Below, in pieces: positions 31,348-39,638 of a DNA stretch of 64,000 nt. Origin of the DNA: Umezawaea endophytica (GTDB lineage Bacteria; Actinomycetota; Actinomycetes; Mycobacteriales; Pseudonocardiaceae); assembly GCF_025061645.1 (NCBI RefSeq), contig NZ_JANYMP010000022.1, forward strand, positions 86,072 through 150,071, in the 5' to 3' direction. The first letter of the stretch is position 1, and each line of letters starts with the position of its first letter. The position numbers and the translations under genes are program-made. The notes below the pieces were generated by a model. That model worked only from the letters and a program-made list of their open reading frames with translations. It did no database searches and had not been told where the DNA came from.

Positions 31348-34300
31348 AGGGGCCGCTCGGCGCGCTCCCCGCGCTATCCCGCTCGGCGAGGTGGGCGCTG
31401 GTCTGGTGCGCCGTGCTCGCCGCGGGCACCGCCGTCGCCACGGTCGTGCAGGCCGTGGCGCTCGCGACCGCCCTCACCGGCGGCTCGACGTGGGCGCTCC
31501 TGGCCTCGGCCGTCGTCGCGCGCGCCGTGCTGGCGTGGGTGACCGAGTCGGTCGCCGCCCGAGCCGCCGCGGGCGCGAAGGAGGAACTGCGGGCCGCGCT
31601 GCTCGACCGCTCGCTCGCACTGGGCCCGGACTGGATCACCGCCCGCGGCCCCGCCGAACTCGCCGTCCTCGCCACCAAGGGCCTCGACGCCCTCGACGCC
31701 TACTTCACCAGGTACCTGCCCGCACTGGTCACGACCGTCGTCGTCCCACCGCTCGTCGGCGCCTGGATCCTGCTCACCGACCCCACGTCCGCGCTGCTGA
31801 TCGCCGCCACCATCCCGCTGATCCCGGTGTTCGCGATCCTCATCGGCCTGTTCACCCAACGGCAGGTCGCGCACGCCGCGGACGTCACCGAACGCCTCTC
31901 CGGCTACCTGCTGGAACTGGTCCGCGCCCTTCCGGTGCTGACCGCGTTCAAACGAGCCGCCGCCCAGGCCAAGGCCGTCCGCGACGTCGGCGACCGCCAC
32001 CGCAGGGCCACGATGGGCACGCTGCGCGTCGCGTTCCTGTCGGCGCTGGTGCTGGAGATCGCCGCGTCGCTGTCGGTCGCACTGATCGCCGTCGGCATCG
32101 GCCTCAGACTGGTCTCCGGCGAACTGACCCTGCTCACCGGCCTGGTCGTCCTGATCCTCGCCCCGGAGTGCTACCTGCCGCTGAGAGCGGCGGGCGCGGC
32201 CCACCACGCCAGCGAGGACGGCCTCGAAGCCGTACGCCGGGTCGCGGAGATCACCGAGGAAACCCCAGTTCGGAAACCCTCGAACACCGCCCCTGGACCC
32301 ACACAGCCCCCGCCCGCCACTGGGGGGCGTCCCAGCACCAGTCTATCGGCTTCACCCGGTCGGGAAGGGGATGTCGATCTTGCCTGTGGACAACTGTCAG
32401 ACCTGTGGACAACCTGCGGCCAAACGGGTGATGTGGTCCTGGACGTCCGTGGCCTGCGCGTTCGCAGGCGGGACCGGGACGCGCCCGACGGCGTGAGCTT
32501 CACGGTCCGCGCGGGCGAGGTCCATCGGCTGGACGCGCCGAGCGGCGCGGGCAAGTCGACGACGATCGCGGTGCTGCTCGGTTTCGTTCGGCCGGACGCG
32601 GGGACGGTCCTGGTCTGCGGGAACGACCTGTCCACTGTGGATGCGGCGGCGTGGCGGCGGCACGTGGCCTGGGTGCCGCAGCGGCCCGCGTTCGCCGGGA
32701 CCACGGTCGCCGACGAGCTGGAACTGGCGATCGGACGGCGGCCGGAACCGGCGGAACTGGCCGACGTCGCCGCCGACCACCTTTGTGACCGGCGGGTTAA
32801 CGATCTGTCCACAGGCGAACGCCAGCGAGTAGCCGTGGCCAGGGCGCTGCTGAAGGTCCGCGCGGGGGCGCGGGTGCTGCTGCTCGACGAACCGACCGCG
32901 CACCTCGACCCGCCGACGGCGGCGCTGGTGATGGCCGCCGTCCACCGGGCCGCGGACGACGGGGTGGCGGTCGTGCTCGCCACGCACCGGGTGGTGGAGG
33001 CGGCGGACGAGCCGCGGCACCGGACGACCGTCCGAGCAGGAGCGGAGACGGCGGAGAACCGCACCAAGACGGGCAGGCTGCTGACCGCGCGAGCGCTTGC
33101 GGGCGCCTTGTTGGGCATCGCGGCACTGGGCAGCGGCGTGGCGCTGAGCGCGTTCGCCGCGTACCTGATCGCCCGCGCCGCCGAACAGCCGCCGATCCTG
33201 ACGCTGTCGGTGCTCGTGGTCGGCGTCCGGACGTTCGCGCTGGCCAAGGGCGTGTTGCGCTACCTGGAACGGCTCGTGTCGCACGAGGCCGCGTTCCGGC
33301 TGGCGGGTGATCTGCGAACCAGGCTGTGGGAGGCGCTGGTCCGGCTCGGGCCCGCGCGGGTGCGGCGCGATACCCTCCAGCGGCTGGTCGACGACACGGA
33401 CACGGTCCGCGACCTCGTGCCGCGCGTGCTGCTGCCGCCGATCGTGGCGGCAGGCGTCGGCGCGGGCGCGGTGGTGCTGTTCAGCCTGATCCTCCCCGCG
33501 GCCGGGGTGGCGCTGGCGGTCGCGCTGCTCGTCGGCGGACTGGCCGCGCCCGCGGTGGCGCTCGCGGTCGAACGGCGGGCCACCACCGTGCTCGCCACCG
33601 GCCGCCGACGACTCGGCGCGGACGTGTTCACCCTGCTCGACGCGGCGCCGGACCTCATCGCGTTCGGCGCGCACGAGCGCAAGCGCGCCGAGGTGGCGCG
33701 CCACGACGCCGAACTCGTCCGGCAGACCCGCAGGCAGGCGCTGGGCGCGGGGGCGGCCACCGCCGTCCTCCAGTTGACCACCGGTCTCGCCTCGCTGGTG
33801 TGCACGGTCCTCGCGGTCGGCACCGTCGACCCGCTGCTGGTCCCGGTGCTCGGACTCGTGCCGCTCGCGCTGGCCGAGGCGTTCGCCGGACTGCCCGCCG
33901 CCGCGCAGCAACGGGCCGCGCTGCGCCAGGCGCACCGGCGGCTGACCGAGGTGATCGACGGCGACGTCCAGCCCGAACGGGCGGACGGCATCGGCTGGCC
34001 GGGCGGCGAACCGGTGCTGGCGGACGTCGACCTCACCCTGCACGTGGGCTGGACGGCCGTCGTCGGACCGTCGGGCGCGGGCAAGTCGACGCTGTTCGCG
34101 CACCTGCTGGGGTTCCTCGGACGGCCCGCGGCGGCGGAGCGGATCGCGTGGTGCCCGCAGGAGCCGCAGCTCGTGTCCACGACCGTCCGGGAGAACCTGC
34201 GGATGGCCGACCCGCACGCCGACGACGACCGGCTGCGGGAAGCGCTGCTGCTCGCGGGCCTGCCGGAGTGGGTGGACCGGCTCGACACCCTCATCGGTAA

Positions 34301-34556
34301 CGGTGTTTTGTCCGGTGGGGAGGCGCAACGGGTCGCGCTGGCCAGGACGTTGCTGCACGACGCCGACCTGGTGCTGCTCGACGAACCCACCGCGCACCTG
34401 GACGAGCCGACCGCGCGAGCGCTGCTCGACCGGCTGGAGGTCGCGCTGCGCGGCCGCACCGTCGTGCACATCACCCACCGGCCCGAGGAAGCGGCGCGAG
34501 CCGACCTGGTGCTGGACGTCGCCGACGGGCACGTGCGGGAGCGGGCCTACCGTTGA
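31344..34556 (+). CDS. cydDC: Fused thiol-exporting ABC transporter CydDC
   Basis: 1070 aa: CydD TM domain (about 1-300), CydD ATPase (about 365-560), CydC TM domain (about 575-870), CydC ATPase (about 885-1070). CydD ATPase: Walker A reads APSGAGKST with Ala in place of the first Gly, signature LSTGE, Walker B RVLLLDEPTAHLD, switch His in ATHR. CydC ATPase: GPSGAGKST, LSGGEAQR, LVLLDEPTAHLD, HITHR. It exports reductant needed for bd oxidase assembly. The CydD linker (about residues 312-365) is low-complexity and contains two DnaA-box sequences. The fused form is usual in actinobacteria. Confidence 0.93.
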   Translation: MKGPLGALPALSRSARWALVWCAVLAAGTAVATVVQAVALATALTGGSTWALLASAVVARAVLAWVTESVAARAAAGAKEELRAALLDRSLALGPDWITARGPAELAVLATKGLDALDAYFTRYLPALVTTVVVPPLVGAWILLTDPTSALLIAATIPLIPVFAILIGLFTQRQVAHAADVTERLSGYLLELVRALPVLTAFKRAAAQAKAVRDVGDRHRRATMGTLRVAFLSALVLEIAASLSVALIAVGIGLRLVSGELTLLTGLVVLILAPECYLPLRAAGAAHHASEDGLEAVRRVAEITEETPVRKPSNTAPGPTQPPPATGGRPSTSLSASPGREGDVDLACGQLSDLWTTCGQTGDVVLDVRGLRVRRRDRDAPDGVSFTVRAGEVHRLDAPSGAGKSTTIAVLLGFVRPDAGTVLVCGNDLSTVDAAAWRRHVAWVPQRPAFAGTTVADELELAIGRRPEPAELADVAADHLCDRRVNDLSTGERQRVAVARALLKVRAGARVLLLDEPTAHLDPPTAALVMAAVHRAADDGVAVVLATHRVVEAADEPRHRTTVRAGAETAENRTKTGRLLTARALAGALLGIAALGSGVALSAFAAYLIARAAEQPPILTLSVLVVGVRTFALAKGVLRYLERLVSHEAAFRLAGDLRTRLWEALVRLGPARVRRDTLQRLVDDTDTVRDLVPRVLLPPIVAAGVGAGAVVLFSLILPAAGVALAVALLVGGLAAPAVALAVERRATTVLATGRRRLGADVFTLLDAAPDLIAFGAHERKRAEVARHDAELVRQTRRQALGAGAATAVLQLTTGLASLVCTVLAVGTVDPLLVPVLGLVPLALAEAFAGLPAAAQQRAALRQAHRRLTEVIDGDVQPERADGIGWPGGEPVLADVDLTLHVGWTAVVGPSGAGKSTLFAHLLGFLGRPAAAERIAWCPQEPQLVSTTVRENLRMADPHADDDRLREALLLAGLPEWVDRLDTLIGNGVLSGGEAQRVALARTLLHDADLVLLDEPTAHLDEPTARALLDRLEVALRGRTVVHITHRPEEAARADLVLDVADGHVRERAYR
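32385..32412. promoter_or_regulatory. Two DnaA boxes inside the CydD linker
   Basis: TGTGGACAA at 32385-32393 and 32404-32412 are exact inverse copies of TTGTCCACA, 19 bp apart, inside coding sequence. A one-mismatch copy CTGTCCACA lies at 32805. They encode a Cys-Gly-Gln / Trp-Thr-Thr-Cys-Gly-Gln stretch unlike the rest of the transporter. Confidence 0.5.
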
Positions 34557-35683
34557 GCGTCGTGGACCCCAGGCAGGTGCTCGCCGCGTCGACCGAGATC
34601 ACGTCAGCCGCGCTCGAGGGCGACGACCCCGACGCGGTGCTGCCGCTCGTCGTGCGCTCCGCCGCCGCGCTCACCGAAGCCGACCTCGGCCTGGCGATGC
34701 TCACGGCCGAGGACGGGCGGCTGGTCGTCGAGGCGTCCCACGGGTTCGGCTTCGACGGCGACCCCGTCGGCTCGGTGCTGTCCGCCCGCTCCGCCGCCGC
34801 CCGAGCCGCCAGGGGCGGGGTGCCGGTGGTCGCCGCCGACGTCACCACCGACCCGCGCACCGCGCCGTTCGTGCCCAAGTCGCTGCGCGGGTACGGGCCG
34901 TTCGCCGTGGCGCCGTTCGGCACCCGTGAACGCAAGATCGGCGCACTCGCCGTGTACCGCAAGCGCGGAGCGCCACCGTTCGAAGCGGACACCGTCGACC
35001 TGCTGGCCGCGTTCGCCGCGCAGGCCGGACTCGCCGTGGTGCTCGCCGAGGGGTCGACCGCGCGGCAGCGGGTGGCCGTCTACCAGGAGCGCGAACGGAT
35101 CGCCCGCGACCTGCACGACGTGATCATCCAACGGCTGTACGCGACCGGCGTGCAGCTCGACCTGCTCGGACGACGGCTCGGCAAGCAACTGGACGCCCGC
35201 GAATCGGCCCGGCTCGTCGAGGCCGTCGACCAACTGGACGAGACGATCGCCGAGGTCAGGGCCACCGTCCGAGCCCTGCGCCGCGCCGAACCCGGCAAAG
35301 CCGCCGACCGCGACCTGGTGGACTCGGTGCGCGCCGAGGTGCGGATAGCGGGCGAACTCCTCGGCTTCGACCCCGTGCTGGACGTCGAAGGCGACCCGGA
35401 CGACGTCCCCGCCGCACTCGCCGACCACGCCCGCGCCGCCCTGCGCGAAGCGCTGTCCAACGTGGTCCGGCACTCCGGCGCGCACTCGGTGGCGGTCGCC
35501 CTGCACCGCGAACCGGACCGGCTGCTGCTGCGGGTCGCCGACGACGGCTGCGGCATCCCCCGCGGCGTCGCCCGCCGAGGGCTGAGGCACCTGGAGGAAC
35601 GGGCGTTCGCGGCAGGCGGGAAGTCCGAGGTGACGTCGTCACCGCGCACCGGGACGACGATCACGTGGCAGGTGCCGTTGTGA
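34553..35683 (+). CDS. GAF-domain sensor histidine kinase, DevS/NarX type
   Basis: 376 aa, soluble. One GAF domain at about 25-165, a HisKA_3 dimerisation helix with the phospho-acceptor His188 in ERERIARDLHD, and a HATPase_c domain (EALSNVVRHSG, DDGCGI, GTTITW). The DLHDVIIQRLYATG motif is very like mycobacterial DevS, but there is one GAF domain instead of two. It is translated in TTGA overlap with cydDC (alternative GTG 34562), so it probably senses redox state, oxygen or NO and controls the cyd genes. The likely partner regulator is convergent at 36155. Confidence 0.88.
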   Translation: MSVVDPRQVLAASTEITSAALEGDDPDAVLPLVVRSAAALTEADLGLAMLTAEDGRLVVEASHGFGFDGDPVGSVLSARSAAARAARGGVPVVAADVTTDPRTAPFVPKSLRGYGPFAVAPFGTRERKIGALAVYRKRGAPPFEADTVDLLAAFAAQAGLAVVLAEGSTARQRVAVYQERERIARDLHDVIIQRLYATGVQLDLLGRRLGKQLDARESARLVEAVDQLDETIAEVRATVRALRRAEPGKAADRDLVDSVRAEVRIAGELLGFDPVLDVEGDPDDVPAALADHARAALREALSNVVRHSGAHSVAVALHREPDRLLLRVADDGCGIPRGVARRGLRHLEERAFAAGGKSEVTSSPRTGTTITWQVPL

Positions 35684-35798
35684 CTGGTGGCCGGTAGTCA
35701 TGGCGGGGCAGTGGCAGGACTGGTACCGCGTGAACGTTCCGATCGCCGATCGCCGCTACGTCGAACACCTGGCGGCAACGACCGTGAAGGAGGGCTGA
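35684..35798 (+). pseudogene. Remnant of a HigB/RelE-like toxin gene
   Basis: Directly after the kinase stop, 35684-35698 reads Leu-Val-Ala-Gly-Ser. After one extra base, 35700-35798 reads MAGQWQDWYRVNVPIADRRY... to a TGA. Together they match the C-terminus of phage-derived HigB/RelE-like toxins, whose tail reads roughly LVAGxKxGxWxxWYRxxIPxADxxYxxHL. The N-terminal two thirds are gone and the remaining part is frameshifted, so the toxin should be dead. The intact antitoxin follows after 3 bp. The 32-codon piece could still be translated from ATG 35700. Confidence 0.7.
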
Positions 35799-35801
35799 GG
35801 G

Positions 35802-36158
35802 ATGGGGCGTTCCTGGCGGGAGGTCAAGGCGGAGAAGGAGCGGCTGGACGTCGGGGCTGGGCGTGACGTGGTCGAGGTGCGGGCGGCGGCTCGTGCGCGG
35901 ACCCACGCCTACGTCGTCGGCTTCCGCCTGTCGGTGCTCAGGGAGCGGGCCGGGGTGACCCAGACCGAGCTGGCCGTGCGCATGGGGGTGAGCCAGCCCC
36001 GGATCAGCCAACTGGAGAAGGGCGAGCTGGGTGCGCTGGAGGTCGACACGGTCGACCGGTACGTGGCCGCCCTCGGTGGCCGCCTCAAGATCGTGGCCGA
36101 CTTCGACGACCACGAGGTGACCGTCTCCAGCAGTGAGGTCGACGGCCTCCGCGTCTAG
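35802..36158 (+). CDS. XRE-type antitoxin, orphan of a HigBA-like module
   Basis: 118 aa. N-terminal helix (SWREVKAEKERLDVGAG), then an XRE helix-turn-helix at about 43-98 (LRERAGVTQTELAVRMGVSQPRISQLEKGE) and the family tail RYVAALGGRLKIVADF. This is the antitoxin of phage-type HigB toxins. Strong AAGGAGG lies 9 nt before ATG 35802. Its toxin is truncated, so it may survive as a free repressor or protect against a related toxin elsewhere. Its stop shares a CTAG with the convergent response regulator, so the module is tightly wedged between kinase and regulator. Confidence 0.85.
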   Translation: MGRSWREVKAEKERLDVGAGRDVVEVRAAARARTHAYVVGFRLSVLRERAGVTQTELAVRMGVSQPRISQLEKGELGALEVDTVDRYVAALGGRLKIVADFDDHEVTVSSSEVDGLRV

Positions 36159-36784
36159 CGCGACCTCCTCGCCACCCACGCGGCGGCCTGGGTGCGGCGT
36201 TCCATTCCCAGTTTGGCGAGCACGGACGTGACGTAGTTCTTCACGGTCTTCTCCGCCACGAACAGCCGTTCGGCGATCTGCCGGTTCGTCATGCCCTCGC
36301 CGATGAGGTCCAGCACGCGGCGTTCCTGGTCGGTGAACGACGCCAGCGCGTCGGTCTCGACCGGGCGGCGCATGCGGGCCAGTACGCGGGCCGTGGTGAC
36401 CGGGTCGAGGAGGGAGCGGCCTGCGGCTACCTCGCGGACGGCGGTGACCAGGTCCTGGCCGCGGACCTGTTTCAGCAGGTAGCCGGAGGCGCCCGCCATG
36501 ATCGCGCCCACCAGCGCCTCCTCGTCGTCGAACGCGGTGAGCACCAGGCAGCGCGGGCCGTCGGGGAGGGCGCGCAGGCGTTTGCAGAGTTCGACGCCGT
36601 TGCCGTCGGGTAGCTGGACGTCGACCACGGCCACGTCGGGCATCGCGGACGACGCCCTGGCGACCGCTTCGGCCACCCCTCCCGCTTCCGCGACGACCTG
36701 GATGTCGTCCTCGTCGTCCAGCATTTCGCGCAGACCTCTGCGCACCACCTCGTGGTCGTCCACTAGCAACACGCGCACCGGCAC
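36155..36784 (-). CDS. NarL/LuxR-family response regulator, DevR-like
   Basis: 209 aa. Receiver domain at about 1-120 with acidic pocket DD (9-10), phospho-acceptor Asp55 in VVDVQLPD, and Lys in YLLKQV; LuxR helix-turn-helix at about 145-205 (LTDQERRVLDLIGEGMTNRQIAERLFVAEKTVKNYVT type). It is the likely partner of the GAF kinase at 34553 and may control the cyd operon. GTG 36784 is chosen at the start of the receiver (MPVRVLLVDDH); a longer form from 36835 is possible but adds non-family residues. Confidence 0.88.
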   Translation of the reverse strand: MPVRVLLVDDHEVVRRGLREMLDDEDDIQVVAEAGGVAEAVARASSAMPDVAVVDVQLPDGNGVELCKRLRALPDGPRCLVLTAFDDEEALVGAIMAGASGYLLKQVRGQDLVTAVREVAAGRSLLDPVTTARVLARMRRPVETDALASFTDQERRVLDLIGEGMTNRQIAERLFVAEKTVKNYVTSVLAKLGMERRTQAAAWVARRSR

Positions 36785-36844
36785 GAAACAACCGTACGGC
36801 GAATGCCGGTTCACGAGGGCCGCTCGTGTTGACACAGTTCAAGG

Positions 36845-37327
36845 ATGGTCGTTCGCCCCATCGAGGAAGCCGACCGGATAGTGGTCGGGCGTTTGGTACT
36901 GGAGCTTCAACGCGCCCACACGGCGGTCGCGCACGGGGAGGTGTTCTTCCCCGCGAGCCTTCCGGGGTTCCTCGTGGAGCAGCAGGACCGCGTCCTGGGC
37001 CTGCTGACCTACACGACCAGCGGTCCGGTGCTGGAGATCGTCACCATCGACGCGCTCCGCCGGGGCCGCGGGGTGGGCAGTTCACTGGTCGACGCGACGG
37101 TGGTGCGCGCGCGGGAACTCGGGTGCTCGCGCATCCGGTTGACGACGACGAACGACAACCTGGACGCGATGCGCTTCTACCAGCGGCGCGGGTTCAAGCT
37201 GGCGGCGTTGCGGCCGGACGCGGTGCGCGAATCGCGCCGCCTCAAGCCGGAGATCCCCGTGGTCGGGGACTACGGCATCCCCATCACGGACGAGCTGGAC
37301 CTGGAAAGACGCGTTTCGATCCGCTAG
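36845..37327 (+). CDS. GNAT-family N-acetyltransferase
   Basis: 160 aa, one GNAT fold. The acetyl-CoA loop is RRGRGVGSSL (near residue 68), followed by the conserved helix and NDNLDAMRFYQRRGFKLAALRPDAV near 106. The ending DAVRESRRLKPEIP resembles a small group of GNAT enzymes of unknown substrate. ATG 36845 has only a weak Shine-Dalgarno (CAAGG). It is followed by a hairpin and DnaA-box cluster, then the convergent macrodomain gene. Confidence 0.85.
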   Translation: MVVRPIEEADRIVVGRLVLELQRAHTAVAHGEVFFPASLPGFLVEQQDRVLGLLTYTTSGPVLEIVTIDALRRGRGVGSSLVDATVVRARELGCSRIRLTTTNDNLDAMRFYQRRGFKLAALRPDAVRESRRLKPEIPVVGDYGIPITDELDLERRVSIR

Positions 37328-37383
37328 TTGTGCACAGGCTTTCCCCAAGGTTGTCCACAGGTTTGTGCACAACCTGTGGCTAA
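37328..37383. promoter_or_regulatory. DnaA-box cluster between convergent genes
   Basis: TTGTCCACA (37351-37359) is an exact box. TTGTGCACA (37328-37336) and the palindrome TTGTGCACAA (37363-37372) differ by one base, and TGTGGCTAA (37375-37383) by one base from the inverse E. coli box. Four box-like sites in 56 bp; no coding role. Confidence 0.5.
37355..37379. terminator. Hairpin terminator within the DnaA-box cluster
   Basis: CCACAGGTT (37355-37363) pairs perfectly with AACCTGTGG (37371-37379) around a 7-nt loop. It can end both the GNAT and the macrodomain transcripts. It overlaps two of the DnaA boxes, so the repeat may have a structural rather than a DnaA-binding role. Confidence 0.6.
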
Positions 37384-38063
37384 CGTCTCGGTAACGGGCT
37401 GAAGACCTCGTCCCACGCCGCGGCGACCTGCCGCGCGCACGTCTCGGGCGCCACGCCGCCGACGCCGGTGCCGAGGCCGGGCATGGCGATGGTGCGCACG
37501 ACGTCGCGCACCGGCCTGCCGTCCTCCAACCGCCCGTCCTGCCACAGGCGCAGCACGGCCCTCGCCGCGAGGTACGGGTGCACCGTGTCCTCCGGCAGCC
37601 GCTCGCCGGGGTGGCGAACGGTGGGGGCGCTGATCAGCCAATGCGGCTCGGGTTCGCCGGTGGACACCAGCATCGCCTCGCCGACGGGCAGTTCACCGCC
37701 GTGCAGCGCGAGCACGGCGCTGCGCACCTGCGCCTCCACGTCGGGGAACGCCCGCGCGTAGACGGCGTCGATGCCGCCGCGCATCCAGCCGTAGGAGTTG
37801 GCCGGGCTGACCACGGCCTCGGCGATGATGTCGAGAACGGAGCCCCGGTGCACCCGGATCCCCGCTCGACCTTCCGCCACCGAGAGCCAGGCCGTGGCCA
37901 AGGGCTCGTCGACGGCGCACAACACGATCTGGGGAGCTGCCGGAGTGTTGATCTCACCCTCCGCATCGGGGGACACGCGGACAAGCATTCCAGTTGCGGC
38001 ACCCTCTTCGGAACCGGGTTGGGCACCGACCTGTCGCGTGATCCTCGACTCAACGTCGGTCAC
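37380..38063 (-). CDS. Macrodomain protein
   Basis: 227 aa. A poorly conserved N-terminus of about 45 residues, then a macro domain: VLCAVDEPLATAW, VVSPANSYGWMRGGIDAVYA near 85 (ADP-ribose loop NS..GxMxGGID), and MPGLGTGVGGV near 195 (second loop). Such proteins bind or remove ADP-ribose or O-acetyl-ADP-ribose. The form with SYGWMRGGID is close to a phage-tail-type or TARG-like macrodomain. GTG 38063; an internal ATG at 37988 is possible. It is divergent from pheA with 27 bp between starts. Confidence 0.82.
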   Translation of the reverse strand: MTDVESRITRQVGAQPGSEEGAATGMLVRVSPDAEGEINTPAAPQIVLCAVDEPLATAWLSVAEGRAGIRVHRGSVLDIIAEAVVSPANSYGWMRGGIDAVYARAFPDVEAQVRSAVLALHGGELPVGEAMLVSTGEPEPHWLISAPTVRHPGERLPEDTVHPYLAARAVLRLWQDGRLEDGRPVRDVVRTIAMPGLGTGVGGVAPETCARQVAAAWDEVFSPLPRR

Positions 38064-38078
38064 CGCAGGTCACCCTCG

Positions 38079-38093
38079 TATGGTTGGCCCGTG
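38079..38093 (+). promoter_or_regulatory. -10 element of pheA with probable leaderless GTG
   Basis: TATGGT at 38079-38084 is a TANNNT hexamer 6 nt upstream of GTG 38091. No Shine-Dalgarno is possible in the gap, so a leaderless transcript is likely. Confidence 0.5.
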
Positions 38094-39011
38094 CCGCGCA
38101 TCGCATATTTCGGGCCACAAGGGACGTTCACCGAACAGGCCGCCATCGGGTTCGTCCACCCCGGACGGGACGAACTCGTGCCGTACGAGACCGTGCCGCA
38201 AGCCCTCGCCGCCGTCCGCAGGAGCGAAGTGGACGCCGCCTGCGTGCCGGTGGAGAACTCCGTCGAGGGCGCCGTTCCCGCGACGATGGACGCGCTCGCC
38301 GAGGGCGAGCCGCTGGTCGCCGTCGCGGAGACCGTGCTGCCGGTGCGGTTCAGCGTCCTGGTCCGGCCGGGCACCGGGGTGGGGGCCGTGCGCACGGTCG
38401 CGAGCCACCCGCACGCACTCGCGCAGGTCCGGTACTGGCTGGAGGAGAACCTCCCCGAAGCCTCGGTCGTGTCGACGACGTCCACGGCCGCCGCGGCCGT
38501 CGCCGTCCAGCGCGGCGAGTTCGACGCCGCCGTGAGCGCCCCGGTCGCGGTCAACCACTACCCGCTGAGCGAGTTCGCGACGGACGTCGCCGACGTGGCG
38601 GACGCGAAGACCCGGTTCCTCTACCTGCGCCGCCCCGGCACGCTCCCCGAGCCGACCGGCTCCGACCGCACGTCCATGGTCGTGACGACCGCCGACCGGG
38701 TCGGCGCGCTGTCGGAGCTGCTCGTGGAGCTGGCGCTGCGCGGGATCAGCCTGACCAGGATCGAGTCCCGCCCCACCAAGGGCCGCCTCGGCGAGTACCG
38801 GTTCTACATCGACATGCTCGGCCACGTCGCCGAGCCGCGGGTGGGCGACGCCCTGGCCGCGCTGCACCGCCATTGCAGGCAGGTCCGGTTCCTCGGGTCC
38901 TACCCGCAGGCCGAACCGACCGTGAGCGGCGAACCGGTCGCCGCGAGCAACGAGGACTTCACCGCGGCCGCCGACTGGGTCGCCGCGGTGCGACGAGGGG
39001 TGGGCGCGTGA
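38091..39011 (+). CDS. pheA: Prephenate dehydratase
   Basis: 306 aa. Catalytic domain at about 1-185: RIAYFGPQGTFTEQAA, VPVENSVEGAV, SHPHALAQ, STTSTAAAA and the catalytic TRF motif in AKTRFLYL. A regulatory ACT domain covers about 198-280 with GALSELLVELALRGISLTRIESRP; ESRP is the phenylalanine-binding signature. It converts prephenate to phenylpyruvate for phenylalanine synthesis and should be inhibited by Phe. It is monofunctional, without chorismate mutase. GTGA coupling to the phosphoglycerate-mutase-like gene is the arrangement I recall in mycobacteria. Confidence 0.95.
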   Translation: MPRIAYFGPQGTFTEQAAIGFVHPGRDELVPYETVPQALAAVRRSEVDAACVPVENSVEGAVPATMDALAEGEPLVAVAETVLPVRFSVLVRPGTGVGAVRTVASHPHALAQVRYWLEENLPEASVVSTTSTAAAAVAVQRGEFDAAVSAPVAVNHYPLSEFATDVADVADAKTRFLYLRRPGTLPEPTGSDRTSMVVTTADRVGALSELLVELALRGISLTRIESRPTKGRLGEYRFYIDMLGHVAEPRVGDALAALHRHCRQVRFLGSYPQAEPTVSGEPVAASNEDFTAAADWVAAVRRGVGA

Positions 39012-39619
39012 GGTTGATGCTGGTGCGGCACGGTGAGACCGCGTCCAACCTGAAGATGGCCCTCGACTCGCTGCCGCCGGGGCCCCCGCTGACCGACCTC
39101 GGCCAGGAGCAGGCGAACCTCCTCGCCGCCGCGCTGGCCGACGAGCCCGTGGTGGCCGTCTACGCCAGCACGGCGGTGCGGGCGCAGCAGACGGCGGCGC
39201 CCGTCGCGGCGGCGCACGGGATGGCCGTCCAGGTCGTCGAGGGGGTGCAGGAGATCTTCTGCGGCGAGCTCGAAGGCCGCTCGGACCGCGAGGCGTACGG
39301 GATCTTCGTCAAGACCGCCGCGGAGTGGGCGGAGGGGCGGCTCGACCTGACGCTGCCGGGCGGGGAGAACGGCCGTCAGGTGGTCGACCGCTGCCTCGCC
39401 ACCATCGCGAGGATCACCGAAGGCGTCACCGAGGGCACGGTCGTGCTGGTCAGCCACGGCGGGGCCATCCGGTTGACGGGGCAGGCGCTCGCCCCGAACG
39501 TGACGGCGGGCCTGGCCGCGGGGGGTTTGCTGCCGAACACCGGCCGGGTCGTCCTGGAATCGGACGGCGACGGGTGGCGCTGCACCGCGTGGTCCGGTGT
39601 GGACATCCCGGTCGACTGA
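39008..39619 (+). CDS. Histidine phosphatase (phosphoglycerate-mutase-like)
   Basis: 203 aa. RHGET at 7-11 supplies the catalytic phospho-His (His8); the second His is in LVSHGGAIR near 153, and the acid residue region is EIFCGELEGRS near 85. The branch is a phosphatase rather than a true glycolytic mutase, and its substrate is unknown. The GTG overlaps the pheA stop as GTGA, which ties it to aromatic amino-acid synthesis or to the conserved core block. Confidence 0.87.
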   Translation: MRLMLVRHGETASNLKMALDSLPPGPPLTDLGQEQANLLAAALADEPVVAVYASTAVRAQQTAAPVAAAHGMAVQVVEGVQEIFCGELEGRSDREAYGIFVKTAAEWAEGRLDLTLPGGENGRQVVDRCLATIARITEGVTEGTVVLVSHGGAIRLTGQALAPNVTAGLAAGGLLPNTGRVVLESDGDGWRCTAWSGVDIPVD

Positions 39620-39638
39620 AACCTGTTAGCGCGGCTCA

